Counted from the first letter of the stretch, positions 1 to 7,617 are shown. The stretch is 45,088 nt of DNA from Pseudomonadota bacterium (GCA_963205255.1 CAUJIK010000107.1:1-45088), one strand, 5' to 3'. Notes: generated from the sequence alone by a model not told the origin. A program made the numbers and translations.

Positions 1-89
1 ACAAGACCCTGCTGCAACTGGTGCAGGAAGGCCGGGCCGAGGATGCCGTCGGCTACCTGGAGTCGATCAGCGCCGGATTCGTCGGATGA
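1..89 (+). CDS. 3' end of an unidentified gene
   Basis: The third forward frame is open from the window edge and ends in TGA at 87-89. The last 28 residues are acidic and probably helical, ending in AGFVG. Too little is visible to name the protein. A strong hairpin follows 15 bases after the stop, which supports this being a real gene end. The product could be anything from a small regulator to the tail of an enzyme; no function is claimed. Confidence 0.45.
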   Translation, partial: KTLLQLVQEGRAEDAVGYLESISAGFVG

Positions 90-104
90 TCCTCGTTGAC
101 CTGC

Positions 105-130
105 CGCCCGGAACGACGCTGTTCCGGGCG
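105..130 (+). terminator. Hairpin after the first gene, terminator-like
   Basis: CGCCCGGAAC at 105-114 pairs perfectly with GTTCCGGGCG at 121-130 around a six-base loop. It lies just downstream of the stop at 89. There is no T tract after it, so it is either a weak intrinsic terminator or an RNA-stabilising stem. Confidence 0.45.
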
Positions 131-172
131 CTCGCGCCGCAGGGAGTCAGCGTGAGAATTTCATGATCGAAA

Positions 173-263
173 ATCCGCTTTAAAGGCGGATTTTTAGTCA
201 TACAACGAGATTTTATGAAATATCATGTACCAATATCCGCTCTATTCGCGGAACTATAGTCAT
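173..263 (+). promoter_or_regulatory. Paired operator-like repeats of the AbiE locus
   Basis: Two 29-base direct repeats lie at 173-201 and 235-263, 62 bases apart start to start. Each starts ATCCGCT, has a GCGGA inverted half a few bases later, and ends TAGTCAT. About 22 of 29 positions agree. The second copy runs into the start codon of the antitoxin gene (262-264). AbiEi proteins are known to repress their own operon by binding two inverted-repeat sites in the promoter, and this arrangement fits. The region is clearly richer in A+T than its surroundings. No Shine-Dalgarno is seen before 262, so the transcript may be nearly leaderless. Confidence 0.6.
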
Positions 264-1089
264 GATACTGGAACTTGCACGCCCCAAGCTCTCGACCTAC
301 CTGTCCCGACTCCTCTCCGAGGGCCGGGTGGTGTTCTCGCGCGCCGAGGCCCTGCGCGATCTGGGCATCGGCAGCGGGGCGCTGCTGGATGCGGCCGAGC
401 GCCTGCAGCGCAAGCAGACCCTGATCAGTCCGCGCCGCGGGTTCTACGTGGTGGTGCCGCCGCAGTACCTCGCCTGGGGCGCGCCGCCGCCCTCCTGGTA
501 CATCGACAGCCTGATGCGTCACGAGGACCGCCCCTACTATGTAGGACTGCTCAAGGCCGCGGAGCTGCACGGCGCCAGCCACCAGGCGGTGATGGAATTC
601 CAGGTCATCACCGACAAGCGCCTGCCGCGCATCGTGGCCGGCCGTTCGGCCATCGACTTCTACTACCGCAAGGACATGGACGCGATCGCCCAGGCCATCG
701 AGCCGCACAAGACCGACACTGGCCGCATGATGATCTCCTCACCCGCACTGACCGCATTGGATCTGCTGCGCTACCCGCACGCCGCCGGCGGCCTCTCGCA
801 CATCGCCACGGTACTGAAGGATCTCGGCGAGCACCTTGACCCCGCGAAACTCATCGTGCTTGCCCCGGCCTTCGAGCGCGCGGTGGTGCAGCGCCTGGGA
901 CACCTGCTCGACTGGCTCGGATTTGCGGCGGCGGCCAAGGTCCTGCACGGCACGCTCGGCGTGCGCGCGCTGCCGTGGGTGGAACTGGAGCCCGCGCAGT
1001 TGCGCCACGCCGATCTGGTGCCCGACCCGGTCGAGCGCGATGCACGCTGGCATGTGATCGTGCGCGAACGTCCGGAGCCGGACACATGA
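262..1089 (+). CDS. abiEi: AbiEi-type antitoxin (type IV toxin-antitoxin system)
   Basis: This 275-residue protein looks like the AbiEi family. An N-terminal winged-helix-like part (about residues 1-90, including a run SRAEALRDLGI and an RRGFYVVVP wing) is followed by the family's C-terminal domain with motifs such as YYVGLLKAAELHGA and the segment FYYRKD. In the family the N-terminal part binds operator DNA and the C-terminal part is needed for toxin neutralisation. The reading frame is intact from ATG 262 to TGA 1089, and its stop overlaps the start of the toxin gene (ATGA at 1086-1089), as usual for abiE pairs. The partner toxin is destroyed (see next entry), so this is now an orphan antitoxin. 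It may still act as a repressor at its own operator pair. Family assignment is fairly sure; present function is inferred. Confidence 0.8.
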   Translation: MILELARPKLSTYLSRLLSEGRVVFSRAEALRDLGIGSGALLDAAERLQRKQTLISPRRGFYVVVPPQYLAWGAPPPSWYIDSLMRHEDRPYYVGLLKAAELHGASHQAVMEFQVITDKRLPRIVAGRSAIDFYYRKDMDAIAQAIEPHKTDTGRMMISSPALTALDLLRYPHAAGGLSHIATVLKDLGEHLDPAKLIVLAPAFERAVVQRLGHLLDWLGFAAAAKVLHGTLGVRALPWVELEPAQLRHADLVPDPVERDARWHVIVRERPEPDT

Positions 1090-1383
1090 TCGGCGTGTTC
1101 AATCTCATCGCATGGAGCCAGGCGGCGCCCTGGGGCGAGCAGAAACAGGTCGAGCAGGACCTCCTTATCAGCCGCGCGCTGGTGGCGATCTTCGACGATC
1201 CGTTCCTCGCCAGCGAGTTGCGTTTCCGCGGCGGCACTCACCGAAGAGGCCAGGATAGAGGCGTTCGTCAGCGTATTCACACGGTTCATAAAGTCCCTGC
1301 CGGGCGAGCCCTGGGCGCGGTCCGAGGAAATGATCGCCCGCTACGGCCTGCCGCGCGAGGCAAACGGATTGAATCCCTTTTGA
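1086..1383 (+). pseudogene. Remnant of AbiEii-type nucleotidyltransferase toxin
   Basis: The ATG at 1086 overlaps the antitoxin stop. About 51 residues read as a normal AbiEii start (MIGVFNLIAW, then FLASELRFRGGT), and RGGT is where the nucleotidyltransferase core begins. At about 1237 the match stops. A different frame (1237 to the TGA at 1381-1383) then encodes a tail LTEEARIEAF...SLPGEPW that looks like a toxin C-terminus. The middle, including the catalytic aspartates and the rest of the transferase, is gone, and the two ends are out of frame with each other. The family is normally close to 300 residues, so some two thirds is missing. The N-terminal identification is solid; the identity of the tail is less certain. 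A working toxin is not possible. Confidence 0.7.
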
Positions 1384-1402
1384 CCCAACCAGTTGGAAGT
1401 CA

Positions 1403-1427
1403 GGTTCGATTCCCATCACGCGCTCCA
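1403..1427 (+). other. tRNA-Gly 3'-end fragment, likely attachment-site scar
   Basis: These 25 bases have the layout of a tRNA 3' end: T loop TTCGATT (1405-1411), T-stem half CCCAT (1412-1416), acceptor half CACGCGC (1417-1423), T at position 73 and encoded CCA (1425-1427). U73 is typical of tRNA-Gly, and many gammaproteobacterial tRNA-Gly genes end almost this way. The upstream T-stem half reads TCAGG instead of the expected ATGGG, and no D arm or anticodon arm can be folded, so this is not a tRNA gene. Integrases commonly use tRNA 3' ends, leaving such a copy at the far end of an island. The surrounding 1384-1570 holds no convincing gene. Confidence 0.55.
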
Positions 1428-1570
1428 ATCCGCGCCATGGATCCAGCGACACCAGCCTCAGCTCCGACATGGTGCTCGCGGTGCTGTTCGTGCCGCTACC
1501 TGCGCGCTGGTGCACAGCGTCCGCCGCAAGGGCCACACTGCGGCCTGAACCCGGGAGAATGGAAGATCAC

Positions 1571-2548
1571 ATGAAACTGGACAGCGTCAGACACATCGGC
1601 ATCGTCGGCCTTGGCATGATCGGCGACAGCATGGCCGTGCTCACCACAGGCCACGGCTATCGGACCACCTGCGTGGCGCGCCGCGCGGAGATGATTCCCG
1701 AGTACCAGAAGACTTATGACATGTACTTCCGCCAGATGGCCGAGCAGGGCCTGGCGCCGCCGAACCAGGCCGCCATCTGCGGCAGATACCTCAAGTACAC
1801 AACCGACTACGACGAGCTCAGGGACTGCGACGTGGTTTTCGAGTGCGTCAGCGAGAATATTGACCTGAAGCACGGGATCTACGCCCGCCTCGAGCAGGTC
1901 TGCACCGATCTGAAGGCCATCTGCTCGGTCAGCTCCTCCTTCGTCCCGGATGCGCTCGCCGAAAAGGCATCCCGCTACAGAAGCCGCATCATCGTGACGC
2001 ATCCGTTCAATCCGGCCCACATGGTGCCCTTCTTCGAGATCTGCGGCGGAGCATCCACCGCCCCCGGCGTCCTGGAATTTGCCAGGGCGCTGCTTGAATC
2101 CCTGGATCGCAAGCCAGTCATCCTGAAGAAACCCGCGCCAGGATTCATCGGCAACCGCCTGCAGTTCGCACTCTGGAGAGAGGCTCTGAATCTGGTCGAG
2201 AGCGGCATCTGCGATCCTGAGGATGTGGACGCCTGTCTCAACTACAGCTTCTGCCCCCGCTATAGCTCAATCGGCATGTATGAACACTTCGACAACGGCG
2301 GACTGAACCTGAACGCAACCACCTGCAACGCCGTATTTCCCAGCCTCAGCAACATCTCCGAGGCGCCACGCATCGTCACCGACAGGATCGCCAGGGGGGA
2401 GACCGGCGCCAGAGCCGAGTCCCGCAAGGGCTTTTATGACTGGAACGGCGTGGACATGGAAGCCTACAGGCGGCGCGTCAACGCCCCGTACTGGCGCTTC
2501 ATCAATTGGGATTTCCCGCAAGAGCAGGACGACTGTGAAACAGCGTGA
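1571..2548 (+). CDS. 3-hydroxyacyl-CoA dehydrogenase family protein
   Basis: This 325-residue protein begins with a Rossmann NAD-binding motif, GIVGLGMIGDSMA (residues 9-21), and has the family signature THPFNPAHMVPFFEI in the middle. The C-terminal helical domain contains PGFIGNRLQ, the usual start of the dimerisation domain. Enzymes of this family oxidise (S)-3-hydroxyacyl-CoA or related 3-hydroxy acids with NAD+. This one is a free-standing dehydrogenase, not part of a FadB fusion, so the substrate may be a short-chain CoA ester, carnitine or another hydroxy acid. The start at ATG 1571 is preceded by a purine-rich GGGAGA; upstream in-frame codons run into the island scar. Its stop overlaps the GTG start of the amidase gene, suggesting coupled translation. 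Confidence 0.8.
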   Translation: MKLDSVRHIGIVGLGMIGDSMAVLTTGHGYRTTCVARRAEMIPEYQKTYDMYFRQMAEQGLAPPNQAAICGRYLKYTTDYDELRDCDVVFECVSENIDLKHGIYARLEQVCTDLKAICSVSSSFVPDALAEKASRYRSRIIVTHPFNPAHMVPFFEICGGASTAPGVLEFARALLESLDRKPVILKKPAPGFIGNRLQFALWREALNLVESGICDPEDVDACLNYSFCPRYSSIGMYEHFDNGGLNLNATTCNAVFPSLSNISEAPRIVTDRIARGETGARAESRKGFYDWNGVDMEAYRRRVNAPYWRFINWDFPQEQDDCETA

Positions 2549-3126
2549 TCACGCGGGTTTCTTGTCTGGCAACGGGCGTATTGATGGTGCTGGTAGGTGC
2601 GCTGCCCGCGCCCCCGGTCTCCGCCCGCAGTCACGGGCCGCCGCGCAAGGTGCCCATCGACATGATCGTCATTCACTCGACCGGCGGACCGACCTGCGAC
2701 ACCGCCACCGGCCAGCCGGTATGGATCAAGGCCGGCCCGCTCGAAGACGACCTGCGCATCATCGGGACGCACCCCGTGCTGGGCATCCACTACATGATCG
2801 ACCGTGACGGCACCGTGCGCGGCAGCGTGCCCGAGGACCAGGTTGCCTACCATGTGTTCACGTACAGCCAGCGATCCATCGGCATCGAGCTGGTCAACGA
2901 CGGCGACGGCGTCGATCCCTTTCCAGAGGCCCAGCTGCAAGCTGTCACGGCCCTGATCCGCGACATCGCCCGGCGCCGTGGCATCTCGCGTGAGGGTGTG
3001 AAACGCCACTCCGACCTCGACCGCAGACGCATGAGCTGCGACAACAGCCGGCCGCGCAAGGTCGATCCGGGCGCGGCGTTTCCGTTCAACGCGGTGCTCG
3101 AGGGCGCCTTCCGGGAAGGGAACTGA
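2545..3126 (+). CDS. Secreted N-acetylmuramoyl-L-alanine amidase (Amidase_2/PGRP fold)
   Basis: This 193-residue protein has an N-terminal signal peptide (hydrophobic run to about residue 27, ending PVSARS). The Amidase_2 domain follows: IDMIVIHSTGG (His as first zinc ligand), HYMIDRDGTV, VAYHVFTYSQRSIGIELVN (second His, Glu-containing strand) and KRHSDLDRRR near the end (third zinc-ligand His). Such enzymes cut the bond between N-acetylmuramic acid and L-alanine in peptidoglycan. The start is GTG at 2545, overlapping the previous gene's TGA (GTGA), so it is probably translated by coupling. It is shorter than AmiD and lacks a C-terminal peptidoglycan-binding domain. A periplasmic or secreted location is likely; whether it serves cell-wall turnover or competitor killing cannot be told. 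Confidence 0.75.
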   Translation: MITRVSCLATGVLMVLVGALPAPPVSARSHGPPRKVPIDMIVIHSTGGPTCDTATGQPVWIKAGPLEDDLRIIGTHPVLGIHYMIDRDGTVRGSVPEDQVAYHVFTYSQRSIGIELVNDGDGVDPFPEAQLQAVTALIRDIARRRGISREGVKRHSDLDRRRMSCDNSRPRKVDPGAAFPFNAVLEGAFREGN

Positions 3127-3224
3127 CTGTCGCGGGAGAACTGTAGGATTTCGCTGATAGACGCCGAATGGCGTTCCTCCGTATGGTCGACGTCTTTCCC
3201 GGCAACACGTTCCAAGGAGCAACC

Positions 3225-3650
3225 ATGATCAAGAATGCATGGGCCGTCTGGAAAGGCAGCGTGAAAGATGGTGGCGGCACGATCTCCACTGAGACCGGCG
3301 TACTCAATGAAGCACCCTATGGCTTCAAGGCCCGCTTCGAGAACGGCAAGGGAACCAACCCCGAAGAGCTGATCGGCGCCGCTCATGCCGGTTGCTTCTC
3401 GATGGCGCTGTCGAAAATGCTCGGCGATGCCGGCATCACGCCAGAAAAGATCGAAACCCGCGCCGCCATCACGCTGGACAAGGTCGGCGACGGCTTCGCC
3501 ATCACCGCCAGCCACCTGACTGTGGTCGCGAGGGTGCCTGGTATCGATGAGGCCACCTTTCTGGAAATCGCCGGCCGCGCCAAATCAGGCTGCCCTGTCT
3601 CCAAACTCCTGAATGCCAGGATCACGATGGACGCGAAGCTGGAAAGCTGA
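3225..3650 (+). CDS. osmC: OsmC/Ohr family peroxiredoxin-like protein
   Basis: The 141-residue sequence matches OsmC proteins that reduce organic hydroperoxides in the cytoplasm using two cysteines. The first redox cysteine is in AAHAGCFSMALS (about residue 57) and the second in SGCPVSKLLNA near the C-terminus, the expected spacing for the OsmC subfamily. The nearby NPEELIGAAHAGCF segment is the family hallmark. The start is ATG 3225, with a clear AAGGAG at 3214-3219. An in-frame ATG further upstream has no such site and would add a non-conserved extension. The gene stands alone between the amidase and the protease. In many bacteria osmC responds to osmotic or stationary-phase stress; nothing in the upstream sequence shows that here. 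Confidence 0.85.
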   Translation: MIKNAWAVWKGSVKDGGGTISTETGVLNEAPYGFKARFENGKGTNPEELIGAAHAGCFSMALSKMLGDAGITPEKIETRAAITLDKVGDGFAITASHLTVVARVPGIDEATFLEIAGRAKSGCPVSKLLNARITMDAKLES

Positions 3651-3722
3651 CCAGCACCTTCTGCAATGGTGCGCGATCCGCGACAGGCCACACGGGCGGG
3701 CGCCTGGCGATAAGCTAGCAGC

Positions 3723-5147
3723 ATGCCGCTCGCTGCCTTCCGGTCCCTGCTCCACTCAAGCCTCGCAGCCTGCCTGATCTGCTGCCTGGCGGGAGCGTCG
3801 ATGGCCGCGGAGGACGCTGCCGAGACGCCCGAGCCGCAGACCGAGTCCGGGACCGCGCCCACCGACGAACGGGCGGTCACGCAGGAAGGGCGGATCATCC
3901 CGGTGGAGGAGATCGAGGAGCCGGATCTCGCGGACCTGCCGCTCTCCAATGCGGCGCGTGTGCGCCTCGACAACGCCCGCGATTCCGTCGTCCAGATTCG
4001 CGGCTTTCTGGGCACCGCCGGGAGCAGCGCCTTTCACGGCAGCGGCTTCGCGGTCGGGAACGAAGGCTTCATCGTCACCAACTATCACGTGGTCTCCGAG
4101 GCCGTGCTGCACCCGCGGCGCTTTCGCCTCGAATACCTGACCTCCGAAGGGCGCACCGGCCGCCTGCAGGTGTATGCCGTCGATGTGCGCAACGACCTGG
4201 CCGTGGTGAAGGCCGAGGATCTGGAACTGCCGCCGCTGCGGCTGCGCACCGAGATTCCGCTGCAGGGCGCCCGCGCCTACTCCATCGGCTTTCCATTGAA
4301 CCTCGGCCTCACGATCACCGAGGGCGTCGCCAACGGACTGGTGGCCACCGGCTTCGACCAGCGCATCCACTACACCGGGGCGATCAACAGCGGCATGTCC
4401 GGCGGGCCAGCGCTCGACGCCGGCGGCAGCGTGTACGGCGTGAACGTGTCGGTCATCACCGGGCGGCAGCTGGTGGGTTTCGTGGTGCCGGCCCGCCACA
4501 TCGACCCGCTGCTCAGGCGCGCGCAGGCGCCGCTGGATACCTCCCTCACACCCCAGCAGATGCGCGACATGGTCGCGCAGCAGGCGCTGGTGCACGAAGC
4601 CGCGGTGCTGGAACCCGGTCCGCTGCCGCTGGTCACGCAGACGGTGTTCGGCTACAAGCTGCCGACCCGCATCGGGCCGGCGCTCGAATGCAGCACCACC
4701 GGCACCAGCGAAGCGCAGCAACGGCTGCAGATCGAGACCATCAGCTGCTCGGCGCGCGCCGCCGTGCTGCTGCAACGCGACCTGGAAGTGGGCCGCATCC
4801 AGTTCCAGCATCGGGTGATGCGCACCAGCGACCTGCATCCCCTGCAGTTCGCGCAGCGCGTGAACCAGATCGTGGCAGACCTCAGCCGCCAGGGTTCCAG
4901 ACGGCATGTCGCGCCGTTCGCCTGCCGCAGCGCGCTGGTGTCGCTGGACGGATTCGACGCGCGAGTGAGCACCTGCGCGCGGCAGTACCGCCTGTTCTCC
5001 GGGCTGTACGACCTCGCCGTGACGGTCACCAGCCTCGACAGCGCGCAGCGCGCGGTCGTCAGCCAGCTGGACATGCATGGCGTGGGTTTCGAATCCGGCA
5101 TGCGGTTCGTGCGGCGCTACCTGGGAGCCATGCAATGGATGCCATGA
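3723..5147 (+). CDS. Secreted trypsin-like serine protease without PDZ domain
   Basis: This 474-residue precursor has a signal peptide ending near ASMA/AED (residue 28), then an acidic Pro/Glu/Thr-rich linker to about residue 75. A trypsin/HtrA-type catalytic domain follows. The triad is visible: His122 in TNYHVV, Asp158 in VRNDLAVV, Ser226 in SGMSGGPAL. HtrA/Deg proteins normally carry PDZ domains after the protease, but none is seen. The last 190 residues form a domain I do not recognise, with four cysteines (ECSTTG, ISCSAR, FACRSA, STCARQ) that could form disulfides in the periplasm. The stop overlaps the start region of the FHA gene, so the two are translated together and probably act together. 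Confidence 0.8.
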   Translation: MPLAAFRSLLHSSLAACLICCLAGASMAAEDAAETPEPQTESGTAPTDERAVTQEGRIIPVEEIEEPDLADLPLSNAARVRLDNARDSVVQIRGFLGTAGSSAFHGSGFAVGNEGFIVTNYHVVSEAVLHPRRFRLEYLTSEGRTGRLQVYAVDVRNDLAVVKAEDLELPPLRLRTEIPLQGARAYSIGFPLNLGLTITEGVANGLVATGFDQRIHYTGAINSGMSGGPALDAGGSVYGVNVSVITGRQLVGFVVPARHIDPLLRRAQAPLDTSLTPQQMRDMVAQQALVHEAAVLEPGPLPLVTQTVFGYKLPTRIGPALECSTTGTSEAQQRLQIETISCSARAAVLLQRDLEVGRIQFQHRVMRTSDLHPLQFAQRVNQIVADLSRQGSRRHVAPFACRSALVSLDGFDARVSTCARQYRLFSGLYDLAVTVTSLDSAQRAVVSQLDMHGVGFESGMRFVRRYLGAMQWMP

Positions 5148-6130
5148 TGCTGGTGGAGGTGCTCGACGTGCACGGGCACACCCAGCAACGGCAGCGCGTC
5201 GGCAGCGCAGGCGGTCAATGCCGCATCGGGCGCAGTCTCACCTGCGACATGATCATCGATGACGGCTTCGCGGCGCCCGAACATACGCTGCTCACCCTGC
5301 AAGGCGATGGCCGCGTTCTGGTGCAGGATCTGGGGAGCCGCAATGGCACGCGGATCGACGGGCGGCTCGTCGACCGGAGCGACGGGCAGGTCATCGCGGG
5401 CGGCGAGCTGCGGATCGGAAAAACGCGGGTGCGCGTACGCACGGCCAATGAGGCCCCACTGGAGCCCGAGCGGCCGTTCCGGCGCGACCCGTTGCGGCGC
5501 CACCGCACGCTGCTCGCGGTCGCCGGGTTGCTGCTGTGCCTGGCGTTCGCGGCATTCCTGCAATGGACCTGGGCGCCGGAACGGCTGGCGCAGCAGGTGC
5601 TGATCGCCGAACTGCTGGTGGTGGCGGGTCTTGCCGTGTGGGTGGGCGCATGGTCGCTGGTCTCGCGGCTTACCGTGGGCGCCTGGCAGGTGCGCATCCA
5701 TCTGGCCATCGCCGCGTCCTGCGTGGCGTTGTGGGTGTGGGGATACTGGCTGTATACGGTCGCCGCGTTTGCCCTGCAGTGGCGCTGGCTGGGGCCGTTC
5801 ATGGTCGGGCTGGGGGCGCTCGTGGCGCTGGCCGCGGCCTATCTGCACCTGCGCAACGCCACACAGTTCGCGCGCCTGGCGTCGCTGTCGCTGGCCTTGC
5901 TGGCGCCGCTGTTCTGCGGCGGGGTTTTCTGGCTGGTGGACCTTCAGATCGACCCCCGCACCGTCAATCGCGTGGAGCACGGCGCGAGGATATTTCCACC
6001 CTCGCTGCGCCTGGCGCCCAGCATGAATCCCGGCGATTACCTCTCCGATGCCGAGGCGCTGAAGCGGGAAGCCAATCGCAACCGCCAGCAGTCGCTGCTC
6101 GAAGCGCCGGTGCTCGATGCGGCGGAATGA
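5135..6130 (+). CDS. FHA-domain polytopic membrane protein
   Basis: This 331-residue protein has an N-terminal forkhead-associated domain (about residues 28-100) with the expected phosphopeptide-binding elements: R30-I-G32-R33-S34, His50 and GSRNGT at 67-72. FHA domains bind phosphothreonine peptides. A basic linker and about six or seven hydrophobic helices (residues 125-285) follow, then a short polar tail. The FHA part should lie in the cytoplasm. ATG 5135 is chosen because GGGAG at 5123-5127 is seven bases upstream; ATG 5144, which overlaps the protease stop as ATGA, is a possible alternative. The pairing with a secreted protease suggests a transmembrane signalling or regulated-proteolysis unit. 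No Ser/Thr kinase or PP2C phosphatase gene is seen in the window. Confidence 0.75.
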   Translation: MDAMMLVEVLDVHGHTQQRQRVGSAGGQCRIGRSLTCDMIIDDGFAAPEHTLLTLQGDGRVLVQDLGSRNGTRIDGRLVDRSDGQVIAGGELRIGKTRVRVRTANEAPLEPERPFRRDPLRRHRTLLAVAGLLLCLAFAAFLQWTWAPERLAQQVLIAELLVVAGLAVWVGAWSLVSRLTVGAWQVRIHLAIAASCVALWVWGYWLYTVAAFALQWRWLGPFMVGLGALVALAAAYLHLRNATQFARLASLSLALLAPLFCGGVFWLVDLQIDPRTVNRVEHGARIFPPSLRLAPSMNPGDYLSDAEALKREANRNRQQSLLEAPVLDAAE

Positions 6131-6278
6131 TCCGGGCGACGTCTTGGTCTTGCGTCATGCGCGGGACGCCCGCGTCTGTACATCGCCGGATCCGCGAGCG
6201 CAGAATACTGCGAGACCGGCCCTCTCACGAACATGCCGGCTCCCGCCAGATCCAACTCGATAAAGCGAAGCAACTCCG

Positions 6279-7526
6279 ATGTCACATGACCAGGCCGCGC
6301 TGGCGGACGACGCTCCGCTGCTGCTCCCGGATCGCATCCAGCACGGCAACATCTGGCGGCTCGCCATCGCGCAGGCATTGTCCGGCGCCAACTCCGTGGT
6401 CGTCTTCGCCACCGGCGCAATCGTCGGCAATCAGCTCGCGCCCACCCCGGTGCTGGCCACGCTGCCCATCTCCATTTTCGTGGTCGGCATGGCCGCCTGC
6501 ACCCTGCCGGCAGGCGCGATCGCCCGCCAGCACGGCCGTCGGGCCGCATTCCTCGCCGGCACCGGCGCGGGGGTGCTGACCGGATTGCTGGCCGCCGCCG
6601 CCGTCATCGCAGGCAGCTTCTGGCTGTTCTGCCTCTCGGCTTTCCTCGGCGGCGCCTATGCCGCCGTCGTGCTGTCGTTCCGCTTCGCCGCCGCCGACGG
6701 CGTCGCGCCCCAGCGGCGCGCGCGCGCGTTGTCGCTGGTGATGGCCGGTGGCGTGGCCGCCGGCGTGGTCGGCCCGCAACTGGTGACGTGGACGATGGAC
6801 CTGTGGAAGCCATACACGTTCGCGGCCACATTCCTCGTGCAGGCGGCTGTGGCCGCGGTTTCGGCGTTCGTCCTGCTGGGCGTGCAGCTGCAGGCGATCA
6901 CTGCGAAAGGCCAGGTCCCGGCCGCCGGCAGGCCGCTGGCGGTCATTGCGCAACAGCCACGCTTCATTGCAGCCGTCGTCTGCGGCGCCGTCTCCTACAT
7001 GCTGATGAACTTCATCATGACGGCGGCTCCGCTGGCGATGCATCTGCACGGCCACTCCCTGCAAGCCTCCAATCTGGGGCTGCAGTGGCATGTCATCGCC
7101 ATGTATGCGCCCAGCTTCGTCACCGGCAACCTGATCACGCGCTTCGGGGCGCTGCGCATCTCCGCGGCGGGGCTCGCGCTGACCGCGCTGTCCGCGGTCG
7201 TCGGGTTGAGCGGGATCGACGTGGGGCACTTCCTGTGGTCCCTGATCCTGCTCGGCGTGGGCTGGAACTTCGGCTTTCTCGGCGCTTCCGCGCTGGTGCT
7301 CGAATGCCACACCCCCAGCGAACAGAACCAGGTGCAGTCGGTCAACGACTTCATCGTGTTCGGTTTGATGGCGATCGCGTCATTCGCTTCCGGCGGGCTG
7401 CTGACTGCTTACGGCTGGGCCGTCGTGCTGTGGGCGTCCTTTGCGCCGCTCGCGATTGCCGTCGCGGCGCTCATCGCCATCGGGCGCAGGAAGACCCTCG
7501 CCGCCAGCGGGCAAACCTCCCGCTGA
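6279..7526 (+). CDS. MFS transporter
   Basis: This 415-residue protein has about twelve hydrophobic helices and the major-facilitator fold. A basic loop between helices 2 and 3 (GAIARQHGRRAAFLAG) corresponds to the family's motif A region, and helix 5 carries a Gly-rich stretch (MAGGVAAGVVGPQLV). The substrate cannot be told from sequence; related proteins are often annotated as YfcJ-like or drug/solute exporters. The start ATG 6279 has only a weak purine stretch ahead of it. The gene is alone: a 148-base gap without recognisable content precedes it, and the next gene has its own translation signals. Confidence 0.75.
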   Translation: MSHDQAALADDAPLLLPDRIQHGNIWRLAIAQALSGANSVVVFATGAIVGNQLAPTPVLATLPISIFVVGMAACTLPAGAIARQHGRRAAFLAGTGAGVLTGLLAAAAVIAGSFWLFCLSAFLGGAYAAVVLSFRFAAADGVAPQRRARALSLVMAGGVAAGVVGPQLVTWTMDLWKPYTFAATFLVQAAVAAVSAFVLLGVQLQAITAKGQVPAAGRPLAVIAQQPRFIAAVVCGAVSYMLMNFIMTAAPLAMHLHGHSLQASNLGLQWHVIAMYAPSFVTGNLITRFGALRISAAGLALTALSAVVGLSGIDVGHFLWSLILLGVGWNFGFLGASALVLECHTPSEQNQVQSVNDFIVFGLMAIASFASGGLLTAYGWAVVLWASFAPLAIAVAALIAIGRRKTLAASGQTSR

Positions 7527-7581
7527 TTGCACGGATTCCGGGCCCCGCATGAGCCGTTTCGGTCACGGATGACGCGTACTC

Positions 7582-7613
7582 CCTCCAGCGAGAACTCATT
7601 CATGAGCTGGAGG
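7582..7613 (+). promoter_or_regulatory. Hairpin covering the ribosome binding site of the FG-GAP lipoprotein gene
   Basis: CCTCCAGC at 7582-7589 is perfectly complementary to GCTGGAGG at 7606-7613, with a 16-base loop. The second arm contains the GGAGG of the Shine-Dalgarno for ATG 7618, so in the folded mRNA the ribosome site would be masked. This is seen directly; a regulatory role is inferred. Confidence 0.45.
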
Positions 7614-7617
7614 AGCG

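Noticed and set aside
1237-1383. A phage integrase or other mobile-element C-terminus
   Set aside because: The tail lacks the R-H-R-Y residues of tyrosine recombinases, and its place directly after the AbiEii start makes a toxin C-terminus the simpler reading, though not proven.
1330-1427. A complete tRNA gene ending at 1427
   Set aside because: No acceptor 5' strand, D arm or anticodon arm can be paired with the 3' part. Only the last 25 bases are tRNA-like.
1168-1536. A reverse-strand protein with ERVMGIEP
   Set aside because: This peptide is the well-known artefact of reading the 3' end of a tRNA backwards; it marks the tRNA-Gly scar and is not a gene.
5536-6579. A forward frame of 347 codons overlapping the FHA gene
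   Set aside because: It lies in another frame of the FHA protein's membrane part and of the following gap, with no motif and shadow-type composition.
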